Notes under the pieces: generated by a model | Told to the model about the DNA's origin: nothing | Seen by the model: only the letters and a program-made list of their open reading frames with translations | Database searches by the model: none | Part shown: positions 1-11,730 of the stretch, piece by piece | How the letters are laid out: each line of letters begins with the position of its first letter | Numbering within the stretch: the first letter of the stretch is position 1 | Assembly: GCA_947172415.1 (NCBI GenBank) | Contig: OX359197.1 | Location: forward strand, 2,790,001-2,854,000 | Reading direction: 5' to 3' | Source: Chondrosia reniformis | Taxonomy: Eukaryota > Porifera > Demospongiae > Chondrillida > Chondrillidae | Length of the DNA: 64,000 bases | Position numbers and translations under genes: made by a program

Positions 1-1200
1 TTCAGTAGTGAATTCTTAACTCCTTTGATGGTATACACAGAGAAAGCTGGCTCATCAAGAAGGAAGGCTGTCAATAAGGTAATGAACAAAATGTCTTTAG
101 AACAATAAATTTCTTTTATGTCAGGGTCTGCCATTGTGGAACAATAGTCTTCAAAATGCTGACAAAAGAAATTGTGTGGATGAGTAGGAAAATGGAAACT
201 ACCTTAAAACTATCTTAGGACATCCACAAGGAAAATTGAACACAATGGCACTGCAAATATAAAGCACTTTCGAAGAATATTGTTGATAGCAGGTGATTCA
301 CAATATCTGATGGGATGTCAACACAGTGCTTACAAAGTATTTACCATCTCCATCAAATCAGTAGGTGAAGATCAACAATACAATTGGTATTTCCAAGGGC
401 ACTACAAAATTACGTATAACAAAATGAATACACTTTTATTTTTTAACAAAGACCAATCATAAGGTTAAAGTAAAGGTTAGTAAAGAAAAAAGATCTCCTT
501 ACTATATGGTAACAACACACAAGAACACGCCATCAATGTAGTCAGCCTAGCTGGAAAGAGGTTTGAGAATTATGAATTACAACCGAGGTTGTGATAGTGA
601 GTTGGCAGGTACTATAAATGTACATGTACGTTTATGTTCAATCGGATCCCATATTTTTGTAACATAAATGTTGTAAATTTGTTTTAGCAGAGACATGGAT
701 CATATGATTAGCTTAGCTTAATTTTTTATCATAGATACGTACATCTTAGCCGTGTTGCTAGTTCCACGGTGGTAGTATTCACATTTTAATACTTCTGTCA
801 AATATATTTTATCAGCGTAACACCTTACTGACTGAAACAATTTTTAGAATTTACTTTACTAAGGTGTTGTATACACTGTTTGTATAATTTGAAAATCACA
901 AAGACAAATTCTATAAATTCTAGATTACTAAGATGTTTGAGAGAATATATTCAGACAGATTACCACTGAGCTACTCAAGCAACAGTAACAACTCTGAAGA
1001 TTTTTCAAACAATGGTTCATTTAGCTAAACTAAAAATCAAAAAGATTTTTTTCTTTTTCTTTATGTATTCACTATATTGACTGTCTGTTATATGTATACG
1101 CATATAACTGCAAATTTAAGAGAATATAGGTGCAAAGTGTCATACAGACTCCTTAACAGGTGAGTATACTCCATTGCCGGGACAACCGCCTGTGTTTAAA
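1..1200. other. No gene recognised
   Basis: AT-rich sequence with only short open frames that resemble nothing I know. No repeat structure stands out before the hairpin that follows. Confidence 0.6.
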
Positions 1201-1212
1201 TTTTGTAACCGT

Positions 1213-1270
1213 GATATAACATGATTTAAGAAGCTATATACTACATCGGCTTCTTAAATCCTGTTATATC
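1213..1270. repeat. 22-bp inverted repeat (hairpin)
   Basis: The arms 1213-1234 and 1249-1270 are reverse complements with one mismatch in 22 positions, around a 14-nt loop. It could be the end of a small foldback element. No flanking target duplication was identified. Confidence 0.6.
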
Positions 1271-1418
1271 CCTGCCCAAATATGGTAAACTAAGACGTTT
1301 CTTCTTGGGGGTGGACAATTCTCCTTACATTTAGGACAGCTGGAGTAGTCAGGGCAAGAGCAGTCTATGAAGTCGTCAGCGTTTAAGCAAAAACAACCAG
1401 ATGCTAGCAGAGCCACCC
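1267..1418 (-). CDS. Possible cysteine-rich exon
   Basis: A minus-strand open stretch of about 50 residues contains seven cysteines in a tight pattern (GCFC, CSC, SCPKCKENCPPP). A CTTTCAG acceptor-like sequence lies just before it. The spacing resembles small metal-binding or extracellular Cys-rich modules, but I recognise no family and see no partner exon. It may be chance. Confidence 0.22.
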
Positions 1419-1767
1419 TGAAAGTCAATCCAAAATAACAATAAGAAGCAATAGAGTATATATCAATCATACTATGGCGCTGATGTGTATATGGGTTTCA
1501 TATCATGAGGGCGTAACCCATATTCACCTCAACACCATGGTATAACTAATACTTATAATCTCTAACATCAAACTTCTATCCACCAAAACTGATAAGGTAT
1601 CTGATCATATTCCACTGTAATTAAAATTACTTGCTGTGTTAGCATTACATGTACTGCAAGCATCTTCAACGATTATCAGAAGTACTCTTATTACAATGTC
1701 ATGCACACCATTGGAAATTGGTGAATTGTATTGTTTAAGTCAAAGGGTCACCCTATTACTGTAGCGT

Positions 1768-2453
1768 CTTGAAATTAGAAATAGAGAGTTTAGAAGTTTG
1801 ATAGCCAAACTGAGAGGTGATACAGCTAGACTAAGGATTGAGGAGGGAAGGTGGTTACAGATTGAAAAGGAAGATAGAATATGTCAAAATTGTAACTTAA
1901 TAGAAGTGGAAGACTGTGCCCATTTTATCTTTAGGTGTGTAAAGTCTAATCTAAGAAATGTAAGAACTAGTCTGCTCGAAGAGTTAAAAGAAATGGATTA
2001 TTAGTCGTATTAGAGAGGCCTGTAAGAGTAAAAGAATCGGTTCATTACTATTGACAATGTGAAAAAAATGTACCTACCCTGGCAATTAACCCCCATGGCT
2101 TCCCCACCTGTATACCACCCCGGTTTTATTTATATATATGTTTTATATTATTATTCATATGTATAATTTATTCACCTTATTTGCTTTATTCAACCCCACC
2201 CACCCATATACACCATACCAAACACTTATCACTAATATAAAGTACCACCTCCGAACTCGGTGCTTGTATGTGACTGTCTGGGAAGTGTGGCCTAGCCTTA
2301 AGTGGTGATGGCTTAATGTACCCAAGCAGTTGGGCTATGTACCTGGGCGGACGGCCTGGAAGGCTTAAGGGACAATGGTTTATACATGTCCAGGTATAGC
2401 CCTGTACCTTGTTGGTTTGCTTTCTCTACATTCATTGTATGCAAGGGAAATCT

Positions 2454-2470
<17 letters not shown>
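1768..2470 (+). mobile_element. 5'-truncated LINE, 3' end with TAA tail
   Basis: Residues encoded at about 1768-2004 match the C-terminal region of non-LTR retrotransposon ORF2 proteins: a stretch like IAKLRGDTARLRIEEGRW, then a zinc-knuckle-like CQNC...EDCAHFIFRC. This pattern follows the reverse transcriptase in CR1/L2/RTE-like elements. The frame stops at 2004. About 450 bp of untranslated sequence then runs into a TAA microsatellite, as LINE 3' tails often do. No RT domain remains, so it is a dead, 5'-truncated copy. The clade cannot be fixed from this fragment. Confidence 0.65.
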
Positions 2471-2519
<49 letters not shown>

Positions 2520-2520
2520 G
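2454..2520. repeat. TAA/TTA microsatellite palindrome
   Basis: About ten AAT units are followed directly by about ten ATT units. The tract is its own reverse complement and could form a long AT hairpin or cruciform. It sits at the end of the LINE fragment and probably grew from its tail. Confidence 0.85.
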
Positions 2521-2578
2521 AGTACAATAAATCAATAAAACGGGGATATATACTAACATCAGAAATCAAAATACAGCC

Positions 2579-2692
2579 TTAACATAAAATTTAAATTTAC
2601 AATGGATAAATAATAATAATAATAATATTATTATTATACCATAAAATTTAAATTTACAATGGATAATGGATAAATAATAATAATAATATAAA
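2579..2692. repeat. Tandem duplication of a TAA-tailed segment
   Basis: The segment ATAAAATTTAAATTTACAAT followed by GGATAAATAATAATAAT occurs twice about 56 bp apart. In minus-strand orientation it forms the tail of the LINE fragment next to it. The second copy has an extra GGATAAT. Confidence 0.7.
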
Positions 2693-2697
2693 TTTGT

Positions 2698-3189
2698 TTA
2701 GTTCATTGTTGACATGATGGACATCGCGTTCCCCTTCTGAGTGGCAACTGCCAGCTGCTGGATGAGATGGCAGTGTGCCATGTCCTCCCCTGTGATGGAT
2801 CTAATTCTGGTTGTCAGATTACGAATAAACTCCATGGTTTCTGGTCCCATCACACCAGTAGTCTCGATTGCCACTGGGGTGAATTCATGAATGGTTGAAA
2901 GCTCTTCATACTTCTTCTTTTTCCTGCTTTCGGCTATAGCAGCCACTGAACCAGCCTCTCTGGTTGCTTCTTCCACATAGGATGGAGCAAATGTGTCAAT
3001 GCATGTAGCATCCCATATAAGGATGCGACCTCTTGTCCAGGGAGTGATGGTTACACCATCAAGTCGTTTCCCATCTGACCTAGAGAGACCTGATGGTTCC
3101 AGCCGAGATGGAATATTAGCTGTTGCAAGGGACCGATGGATGATGTTATTGATAGCAGCATGTCTGAAGTGCCGTCCAGTGTTACGATA
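2698..3189 (-). pseudogene. LINE ORF2 C-terminal region
   Basis: One minus-strand frame of about 163 codons matches the conserved C-terminal block found after the RT in some invertebrate non-LTR elements. It opens with RNTGRHFRHAAINNIIHRSL, followed by an EPSGLSRSDGKRLDGV-like segment, then PWTRGRILIWDATCIDTFAPS. It closes with IRSITGEDMAHCHLIQQLAVAT. No stop lies inside, but no RT precedes it, so it is a 5'-truncated copy. Its 3' side runs into a TAA-type tail. A shorter relic of the same kind lies at 38301-38500. Confidence 0.7.
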
Positions 3190-3379
3190 GCAAGATAATA
3201 ATAATAATATATATATACGTAGGATTCGGACTTTATATCATGTATATATTTTACCCTCTTGTCGACTAGCCATATAAGTTGTCTCCCTTGTACCCATATT
3301 TTCTAGCTGGAGCTCTTAGTCATCAAATTTTGAAACACACAGGAGTAGTTGCAAATGGAACCTCTACATTGGATATAAT

Positions 3380-3595
3380 GTATTCACAAAAGATTAAGAT
3401 CAAGAAAAAGACAGAGACTCCTTGGGTCACTGATGAAAGGTGGAATTCCCAGAAATAGCAGTCTGGCCCAGTGGAGCAGAAGAAGAAAGAAAAGAAAAGA
3501 AAAAAGACTCCTGTATCTTTATCCAAAGCTCTCTCAAGGTTTAATTCCCTATAAGCGTTTTTACAACATAGGCATAGCATGTAGGAAAATGGTGT
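3380..3595 (+). mobile_element. Dispersed repeat with hammerhead-like core, copy 1
   Basis: About 200 bp is shared with 7780-7990, in the same orientation and with moderate divergence. The shared part begins near an AAGATCAAGA motif, carries the hammerhead-like core, a purine-rich AAGAAA stretch and ACTCCTGTATCTT, and ends near GCATAGCATGTAGG. No protein is encoded. It resembles a short non-autonomous retroelement or the end of a Penelope-like element. Confidence 0.6.
3423..3472 (+). ncRNA. Hammerhead ribozyme-like motif (degenerate)
   Basis: CTGATGA at 3430-3436 and GAAA at 3452-3455 are followed by GTC at 3461-3463. Helix I can form between GGGTCA just before CTGATGA and TGGCCC just after GTC, with six pairs including one G-U. 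Stem II is irregular: the closing pair next to GAAA is A-A instead of G-C. The arrangement fits a decayed hammerhead with short helix III. Self-cleavage is doubtful. Confidence 0.45.
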
Positions 3596-6545
3596 ATTAG
3601 ATTTTTCATGGGTCTCACTCACACAATTAACAATATATATCAAATTGTCAATGTATTTATTAAACCTAACCATGCCAAATGAGCGACAGGGAAATAGAAT
3701 TGGTGGAGTAGACGAAGAAATATCAGTTGGAAATGTGGGGCGTAAGTGAGGCAAAGGTGAGAGGGAATGGTGAAAAGGCTAATTGGTGATGTTAGGTGTG
3801 TGTTTTCGGGGGTACAGGTAGGTAGAGCGAGAGCAGGTGTGGTGATACTCTTGTCAGAAAGGTTGGGCAGATGCTTAACACATCTTGCACCATACACCGT
3901 ATGCACCCTGACTCGGATGTGGTTTCTGTGTGCCATCTGCCCTATGCACCCTGATGGTATAGGGTCGTTTCAATCGACTTTTCCCGTTACTTTTTATAGT
4001 ACACTGTCCAAGTCAATACATCAATTGAAAGGCTAAAGATAGAACTCTCCATTTACGTATAGAAATCAGTATCGTCTAATTCAAAATTTAGGATGAAAGA
4101 TATGTTTACAGATTATAGAATCGCCGTCTTAAATACTTATGAACCTGTTCACATTCAAGTACATTTGTAGTACAACATACTCGTTTTAGAAGTATTTTGG
4201 ATTATATAACATTAGTTTGCCGATTTTTAATCCTAAATGTTTGTACTCTCTGTTATCGTTAAAAGCAATTGTAACATTTTGAAAGCCTGTTCCACGAGGA
4301 TGAAGAGGAGCCAGTGCAACCGGATCTGGATATGAGTTAGGACAATGACAACAAAATCAGTGAGGCTGGAGAAGTTGCTATTGAGTGGTTAGTGAAATCA
4401 GACATGCCTCCTACTCCCTCACTACTGGTGCTCCAGAGGAGCACTGCTACAGGCTCTAGATATGCCTTCATATAACCTATACATAAAAACATCTATGGTC
4501 TTAAAGTAATCCTTGTTCATCTTCACAGACAATCTACATCACATGAGATGGGTCTGGGAATATTTCACGTTTTTATTTTTCGCGAACCTGTGCTTATTTG
4601 TAAAATTTGCAAAATTTACATCCTGCTAACATTTGTACACATATGGTTTTATAATAATATACGTCTATCTTATTATATTTGGAATGGTAGCATTTTGGTT
4701 CCTTTCTTCTAATAATTATTGTTAAAATTTTGAGGATAGTTAACTGTTCATAGTCCTCAAGATCATGACTATAAGAGGTATAAGCCTAACAAAGGGGCCA
4801 AGTAATGTGATTACAAAGGGTGGCAGCCCCATAAGTTATTCAACTAAAATTTCAGTAGAGAACATTTATAACAAACAGGGATTTAACAAACATTTGGTTA
4901 TAACAAAGTTGTTGTAAACATTAGGGTTATACTAAATGTTAGTGTTAAAACCTAGTTATAACATAAATATCCTGGTGCAGTGCTTTGATTTTCTACATGT
5001 TACAAGACACAATTCCAAACTTATTTACTAGCAGTTGCAACTGGCACTCCATTCAACTGCTGTCGTCAAAGAAAGGCTACAAAAGTGTTCTACATCATCT
5101 AATGGCAGGCATGTTTTCTGTGCTTATGACATCATTTGTAGCCTGAATTTCCATCTGTATACAAAATACCCTATGTAAATTTTCTCAAAGATAAAGCTTG
5201 TGCAGAAATAAACTTTTTCCCACTGACTTTGAAGAATAGACCCTACAGCTAAAGGAAACGCTCAATGTTTAATGCTCAAGCTCCAGCACAATTAGAAATT
5301 CCCAAAAAGTACTTCTAATACAAGATAGCAACTTTCAGATAGTAAAGATGCTTCTTCATAAGATGTAATTCAATTGGGTTATTGTTTATCTAGATATTCT
5401 GTGACCATAAATTACCAAAACATAAGCACTTCAATTTATGGCAATGTGTGAAAGTAATCAATAAGCCATTTTGATTTACAATTACAATATCTGCAAGTAA
5501 TCGCTAGGAAGATGGTTCACACTACATTTTTCAAATTAAAGAAAGATATTGTCCTGAGTGATAGTGCTTTTTTACTATCATAATAGTGGCTGAGGCAATT
5601 GTATTCATTACTCCATGATAGTTCGTCTTCCGATAATGAATCTGTTAATTCCATGAATAACCACTGTTCAACACAAAAAACACTACAGCAAGCAAAACTG
5701 AAAATTCCAACACTAAAGTAGCTGTATGCAAAACAGTATAACTAGAAGAACCATTTTTATGTTATAAAAATCGTTAATAGTAACTGAAAAAACTTTAAAG
5801 CAATCTGAAACTAAAAAGCGTTGATTCAATCCGAAAATACGTTAATTTAATGCAAAAACTGTAATATCCAGTAAATTGACACCAAAGAAGTGGCAGAAAC
5901 ATTTGAAATGCTTGCAGTGACCATTCTTGGGAAACGCTTGGGATGAAAAGCCTTAGGAAGCGATGGATTGACTGTCTGTTTTGTTAATCATATAAATCTT
6001 AGGATTAGGTTTGGGTTATGTACATAGTTTCCACTGTTTCTAGACCCACTATTGCGACAAGGCCCAGGGTACTTACACTATCGCGACAATCCTAAAATCA
6101 ACACTATCGCACAGCACTAATATTGATATACATACTTATATTGTATGCAAATCGGTTGAATCATGATCCTTAATTCACTTGGAGCAAACACACAAGACTC
6201 ACATGTAACTGACAGTAAAATACTTATACATAGCTACAGTTCCCGCCTTGCATAAACATTCTAGAAAATAGTTAACTGCAAACAACTGTTTTGATATATA
6301 ATACGTAAATAAACTAATTACATTTTCATAATTAGGCCATTAGCAAGTTAGATTTAGTGCATTCAAAGGAGCACCAAATTGAGATTTTTCATAATTACAT
6401 AAATTAATTCAGTTAGACATGCAAAACTAATCACAGTATTACTTAAACCTCAAATGCTTCAAATTTACTGTAAACCTGCAATAAATACATACAGGGTCAA
6501 TATTTCAACTGTAACATTCCACCTTGTGACACAAGTCTGACTTCA
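3596..6545. other. No gene recognised
   Basis: Nearly 3 kb of AT-rich sequence without a coding signal I trust. Around 4860-4970 there is a loose run of related AACAAA/GTTATAAC motifs. Short open frames at 3640-4036 have no family resemblance. Confidence 0.5.
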
Positions 6546-6547
6546 AA

Positions 6548-7057
6548 TCATAAGACGAAGACCCAGAGAGTGTGGACAATTATAGACCCATATCAGTACT
6601 CCCATCAATTAGTAAGGTACTTGAACAGGCTGTTAGCTTACATCTCCCCGGCCATCTTGAAGGCATAACCTCTTTTACAAGCTACAAAGTGGCTTCCATT
6701 CACCCTAGTTATCAGGCTCTCTCCAAAAACGGATATCGTTTCTCCTTGGAGCTCATTTTAACTGGAGTACCTCAAGTATCTACACTTGGACCACTTCTCC
6801 TTTCTCTGTTTATTAAAGACTTACTACAAAGCTACAGGAATTCATGTAGCATTATGCACCCCGCTCATAGACCAGCCACCTGGTTCAAACCTTACAATCA
6901 TTTGTCCAATATTTACATGTCACACTTAACTTGTACAGACACCCCTCTTCCCCCCTATTTCCCAATTCTATCTGTGATTACTGCTAAGAAGCCAATGGCT
7001 AAGCGGTTCCCCAGTCTAAATAATGCCTACTGTATAATACTGACTTTACTGCACTGA
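6548..7057 (+). pseudogene. LINE reverse transcriptase fragment
   Basis: The frame begins with DNYRPISVLPSISKVLEQ, which is conserved RT block 1 of Jockey/CR1-type LINEs. Further on, LTGVPQVSTLGPLLLSLFIK matches the motif B region, usually GVPQGSxLGPLLF. The block with the first catalytic Asp and the YxDD block are both absent, so the middle of the domain is deleted and the 3' part replaced by unrelated sequence. This is an internally deleted, inactive copy. The conserved Gly of motif B is also changed to Val. Confidence 0.75.
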
Positions 7058-7769
7058 ACATTACTGTATTGAAATTAGAAAAAAATAGGGAAACACATTT
7101 TGGTATATATAAAATTTCAGCATTAAAATCAAAGTGGTTTTAAAAAAGGCAATTACAATTTTTCAAATGCTAGATGGCTTAGAGCAGTGAAAAACTGCTA
7201 AATGTAACAGTGGGAACAAAAACTCTACCATCTATCTAACACCATTGTCTTAAGGGTCCTATCAGAAGAACACAATGAACACACAGTTAATTTATGAAGA
7301 CCAGGAGTGATTGGCAAGGAGTATAAAGGCCTAGTTATATACAGAGTATCGACACTACTATCAAGTTATGTGCTTTCACATAATTATTTGGGTGCCACAA
7401 CCAGCAGAAAAGAAATTAAAAGACAGTGTTATTCGCTCACTTATCCCTAGGCTAAGTATATTATGTGCCTGTGGCTCAACAACTCTCAACTTAAGAGAAC
7501 TTCAGCTGTCAAGAAAGCACAAGTAACTGAGGCAAAGCATCTGTGCATGAGATAGCATGAAAGTTGTATACATGTAGTTTCACACCTATACATGTCCTAC
7601 TTGTATCTTGTAATAGTTGTGCTAAGTCTGTTTTGTCAATACAAGCCAGATTACTAATAAAGGTATTTATAAAATTAAATTTCAATGTGTGTCTTGGTTA
7701 ACATCTTATTCAACTTTTGGCACCAAATTTGTGTACATACGTAAGGCCCCTATATTTAGCATAGAGAGA
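7058..7769. other. No gene recognised
   Basis: AT-rich spacer between a LINE relic and a dispersed repeat. It holds no convincing open frame, RNA gene or repeat. Confidence 0.5.
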
Positions 7770-7992
7770 TTTAACACAGAAGATCAAGATAAAGAAAAGA
7801 CAAAGACTCCCAGGATCACTGATGAAAGGTGGAATTTCCAGAAACAGCTGTCTGGCCCAGTAGAGAATAAGATGAAAGAGAGGAAAAGAAGAAAGAAAAG
7901 ACTCCTGTATCTTCATCCAAAGCTCTCTCCAGGTTTAGTTCCCTTATAGGCTTTTTTACAGAATAAGCATAGCATGTAGGGAAATAGATATT
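7770..7992 (+). mobile_element. Dispersed repeat with hammerhead-like core, copy 2
   Basis: Same family as 3380-3595 and in the same direction. It includes AAGATCAAGATAAAG, the hammerhead-like core, a purine-rich stretch, ACTCCTGTATCTTCATCCAA and GCATAGCATGTAGG. Its right-hand part, from 7827 on, was carried along in the segmental duplication and recurs at 34847. Confidence 0.65.
7812..7859 (+). ncRNA. Hammerhead ribozyme-like motif
   Basis: CTGATGA at 7819-7825, GAAACAGCTG at 7841-7850 and the cleavage triplet GTC at 7850-7852. The GAAACAGCTGTC block is identical to that of the well-formed hammerhead at 22566-22602. Helix I pairs GGATCA with TGGCCC imperfectly. Stem II (TGGAA/TTCCA) is offset from the core by AAGG. 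I read it as a related, probably weakened ribozyme with the short self-complementary helix III known from Penelope-type hammerheads. Confidence 0.5.
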
Positions 7993-10111
7993 TATCTAGA
8001 AGAAATCTTATTTCACAGCTAAGGTAAAACCCAGCAGTACCTGTTTAAGAGAGTACGTATATGCATTGAAACACACCCCTATCCAAAAACTAAGGCCAAA
8101 AGTTCAATAGCAAATGGTACACTAATAACTAATAGGATTTCAAGGTTAATTTGATTATTTACTCACGGATTTGAATAATTTTTCAATTAAAGATTTACAA
8201 GAAACACAAATTACCAGTCAGAAAGACTAAGGAGCATGAAGTAGAACTAGGATTGCCATTTATCAAGCTTCAAGTACCTGCAGCAACACGTTTTAGCTTA
8301 TACCTCTATCTGGATGGAAAAACAATACTACACAGACATTACCAAAGGAGACAAGTATAACATAAATTAGACATAAATTAGGAGGCTTTACGAAACAATT
8401 TAACTCTGGTGTCCTATTGTGTCACTTGCTTGGTAAAAAGTCAGCCAAGCTACGTATATGGCAGTGTATTGGTTTTTCATGGTAAATGTCTTCACACTAT
8501 GACAATGGTTCCTACTTTCTAAAAAACTACTGATTTTATTATATAATGTAGCACTAAAGCCATTTCTAGTTAGGAAATTATGTGACAAGGAGCTAATTGT
8601 TCCTGTCCTGCAGAAGAAGCACAAAGCTTTGAAAGACTTCCAATTTTCTTAAGACTAACAACTAACAAAAGGTTAATTTCCATGTAGTTCATGGAGCTGC
8701 CACACACTCCACACTCAAATTGTTTCGTCAATTTGCTGGGGTTTTACACAGTCAATTATAATCTTAATGCTGAAGTGTCCTCAAAATTATAAAGAATCAT
8801 AAAAATAGATGTACACATTATATACATTTAATATTATAGTCTAGAGGCAATCATTTATTTCTTAGGTATACACATCTTTCCTAGGTACACACATGTGATG
8901 AATCTAGTAAAAACAAACCTGTAGTAAAATTTGTAATTTTGAAACCTGGCATATGACAGTTAAACCAACTGTACAGAGCATGCTTGGTTTTCATTCCAAT
9001 GGAGCCTGATTTTAATTGAAATCTGATAATAATTTGCCAAAAAAGCTGTAAAATAGAGCTTGCAAGCCCGTAATAGATATCTTCTGGACCTATGAAGACA
9101 CAAAAACAAAAGAGTACACACATATTGTAAAGCTATTTATATTATTGTCCATTATATTTAGCGTTTTACATTATATAACTTATTGGGGTCCATTAAATTT
9201 AGCGTTTTGTTGTAAATACTTACTCCACACTACTGTGCATGCATAATAATAAACACTTCAGCGACCATAAATGTTAGCGAATGACATCACATTGCTAATT
9301 TTGCTAACATCAATGGGGTAATGTCACCCAGCAATACTAGCTCAACACATTTATTGCAATATGAAAAATAGCAAAGATGTAGACTATTATAAATGACAGT
9401 CATACCTTGGGTTAAAATAAAGACACCAATTTTTAACTAGCACATACGTAGCTACTTAACTTACATTAACAATAGCTTACAAGGATACAATGGGAAATTG
9501 ATAAATTGGACAAATTGTAATCCAGAAGATATCAGTTTAAAGTGAAGATATATTAGGAGACTTCCAAGAAATTGGGATAACTGCCAATGGCAACCCTGTA
9601 ATGAATACTAACTAAGTTACTTTCTCTGTTAGTATAGAATCCCAGTATATGAGTCCAAAATTCATTAACAACTTACTGCCAATGACTTTTACATCAATTC
9701 CTTCTTTGACTAAAAAGTCAAAGACTATTTGATGATTCCTGATCTTCTCCTCCTGTGTCTTGGGTTTATTGTGATAGGGAGGAATAGGGCGTTCCTTGTT
9801 AACAAACTTCAGGAGCTCTAAGACTGCCAAACCACTTTGAACATCTCTATACAAGTCAGTAATAACTACATTGGATTTGGCTACTATGAGAACAAAATTG
9901 GCCCAGTTCTGAAAAGTATGTTTTCGAAGATTTTCCAAATCAACATTTGGAACTTCTCTATCAAACCATTTACCTGTAAAAGTTAAAATGTACTTCTGTA
10001 TATCAATGAATATGTATGCCTCACCTGATATTCATATTAGACACAGATGCAATCCAAGTTAAATTAAACCTCATCACAATAACCAACTTTCAGCATAGAT
10101 GACGCTAAAAC
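7827..10111. repeat. 2.28-kb segmental duplication, copy A
   Basis: Nearly identical to 34847-37128 in the same orientation, with scattered substitutions and small indels. It covers exons 2 and 3 of the CH-domain gene and about 1 kb downstream. The left breakpoint falls inside the hammerhead-like core, right after CTGATGA. The right breakpoint lies in the intron between exons 1 and 2. Confidence 0.95.
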
Positions 10112-10482
10112 AGATTACTTCAGAACTTCTGACAACATAAGGTTTTCTAAACTTCAAAGTTTCAGGCCCCATATAAACGACACACGTACTATTTACTAAT
10201 AGCAAAAACTGTTAACTAACTTTCCTTTGCAACCCTCAATCGCTGATGAAATTGTTTAATTTCTTCAACACGATCAGTTGATTTTATCTGTGCTAAAAAC
10301 TGTCTCTTCTTTTTGCTGGCTGTATTGAGAGGGAGGGAATTATACCTTCGAATATACACTGGATACGTACAACACCTACTACTTGTATTGAGGGTATCAT
10401 GGGAACCTCTTTGATTCTTTAGGGACCTTCTGCCACGGGACCGCGCGTTTTGTGCCCGCGAAGACATGGCTGCGGGCCGCAA
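8919..10482 (-). CDS. CH-domain actin-binding protein, N-terminal exons
   Basis: Three minus-strand exons join in frame: 10221-10482, 9677-9973 and 8919-9089, each with GT-AG borders. The first codes for a basic, Ser/Arg-rich start (Met at 10482, or an internal Met at 10467). The second opens SKWFDREVPNVDLENLRKHT, then FQNWANFVL and ITDLYRDVQSGLAVLELLKF, a type-1 CH domain as in spectrin, actinin and filamin. The third completes it (GSPEDIYYGLASSILQLFWQ, then IIIRFQL) and starts a second CH domain (HALYSWFNCHMPGF, ITNF). Such tandem CH domains bind F-actin in the cytoplasm. I find no exon for the rest of CH2 or a rod region downstream, so the gene is incomplete here or lost. No stop interrupts the joined frame. 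Confidence 0.7.
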
Positions 10483-10687
10483 TGAACTAACTCTCTACCG
10501 ATAAACACTCCACAGCCCTAACAACTAACTACAGAAATAGTGCGGGGCGTATACCTCACAACGGGGCGTATGCCTATAACAACTGGGAGTGTTACCTCCT
10601 CTTTTTCTAGAAGGCTATGAATATCATTAAGAGCGACTGACTGACCTCTTAGCGGTTAGCGTTTTTCACTTTTGCGGCGTGCCATAC

Positions 10688-10775
10688 GGGTCTTACTAGG
10701 TACGGATGCCGCTTCCTGTGTTGTTTCGATATAAATGAATATCATTATAAAATATGAATATCATTATATAATATG
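10688..10775 (+). repeat. MULE left TIR
   Basis: Begins GGGTCTTACTAGGTAC and ends in a doubled AATATCATTATA motif. It is the inverted match of 16125-16212, which differs mainly by a 5-bp insert (AGCAG) near the outer end. Confidence 0.8.
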
Positions 10776-11109
10776 AATAATATAATAAGGTTTCTTAAGC
10801 CATTCACGTGGCTTCAGTAAGATGGCAGTTTTCCAAGTGGAGTTCAAGCAGCTTAATCCAGCCACATGTCTTCAGTAAGATGGCAGTTTTCCAAGTGGAA
10901 TTCAAGAAGCTTCCAAAGTATCCACCATCTTATTTGCTCAACATCTTCCTAAAGGTAATATAAGCCATATTGAAATTTGGTTTTAGCACACTGATTGTAT
11001 GTACACATACCTGTTTGAAGTTTATTTTGCTCACACCGATGGTTTTAAACATAGCACACTATATATAGACAAAGTAAATGCCGACTTCTTTAGTTAATGT
11101 GAGTGTTAT

Positions 11110-11730
11110 AATACGTACCATGCAAACAAGGACACCACAGTCATAACCATTCTTTTTAGGGGTACTTTTGGTGTCCTTGACTGGGGAATTAAAGCATATA
11201 GCATGTGTATATGTACATACACACGCATAGTGGTGATTAGCTACTTTTGATATACACACCTTACAGGGAAGGTCAATATCAGCTGTATTTAAAAGAAACT
11301 TTCTAGTCTTCAGCCAGGAATAAGTAAATTGAATGATTCCTTTGGTGTGACCATTAAATTTAGGGAATCATAAAAGGTAATGCTGTCTTTTTCATATACC
11401 TAATTCAGAGTTGTGAAAATGTAGTAGTATATGCTGGATCATATATAGTATTTTCACAATCAGGATTGTCTCACCACAACAGTGAAGTGATTCTCCTTAA
11501 TTATTGGGATAATGACTCTCTGCAGTGACTGAAAGTCCTGTAAAATTAAAAATACCTAATAAATTACATAAGCCATAGGCCCATGCAGTTATGACTATAA
11601 AGCATATATCTACAGAAAATCAGTGCATCAGTGCAGCACACTTACATCTGACTTCTTGAACCATCTATTCAATGTTGTTCGGTCACCAGTGTCCCATTTG
11701 GTAAAAAAATAAGTTGGAATTACTCTTGTA
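11110..11730 (-). pseudogene. Ulp1-like (C48) cysteine protease region of the MULE
   Basis: Read on the minus strand, separate exon-like segments carry the Ulp1 landmarks in the right order. RVIIPIIKENHFTVVV near 11490-11540 matches the strand with the catalytic His (usually PIN..HW). ITFYDSLN near 11360-11380 matches the Asp segment. PKKNGYDCGVLVCM near 11115-11160 matches the nucleophile segment QxxxxDCG. Enzymes of this family cleave SUMO-like proteins. Plant MULEs and other large eukaryotic DNA transposons are known to carry Ulp1-type genes. The intervening introns are unverified and stops follow some segments, so it may be decayed. It could be a separate gene or the C-terminal part of the transposase transcript. 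Confidence 0.6.

Noticed and set aside
3323..3936. Two overlapping minus-strand open frames of 98 and 143 codons
   Set aside because: Low-complexity Phe/Leu/Ser-rich translations opposite a purine-rich repeat, with no family resemblance.
8400..8624. Minus-strand frame (also at 35420-35644) as a further CH-gene exon
   Set aside because: It has an acceptor-like CTGCAG before it, but the translation does not resemble the rest of a CH2 domain or a rod.
10240..10285. CTGATGA in the CH gene region as another hammerhead
   Set aside because: No GAAAC block or pairing helices follow, and the sequence is coding exon.
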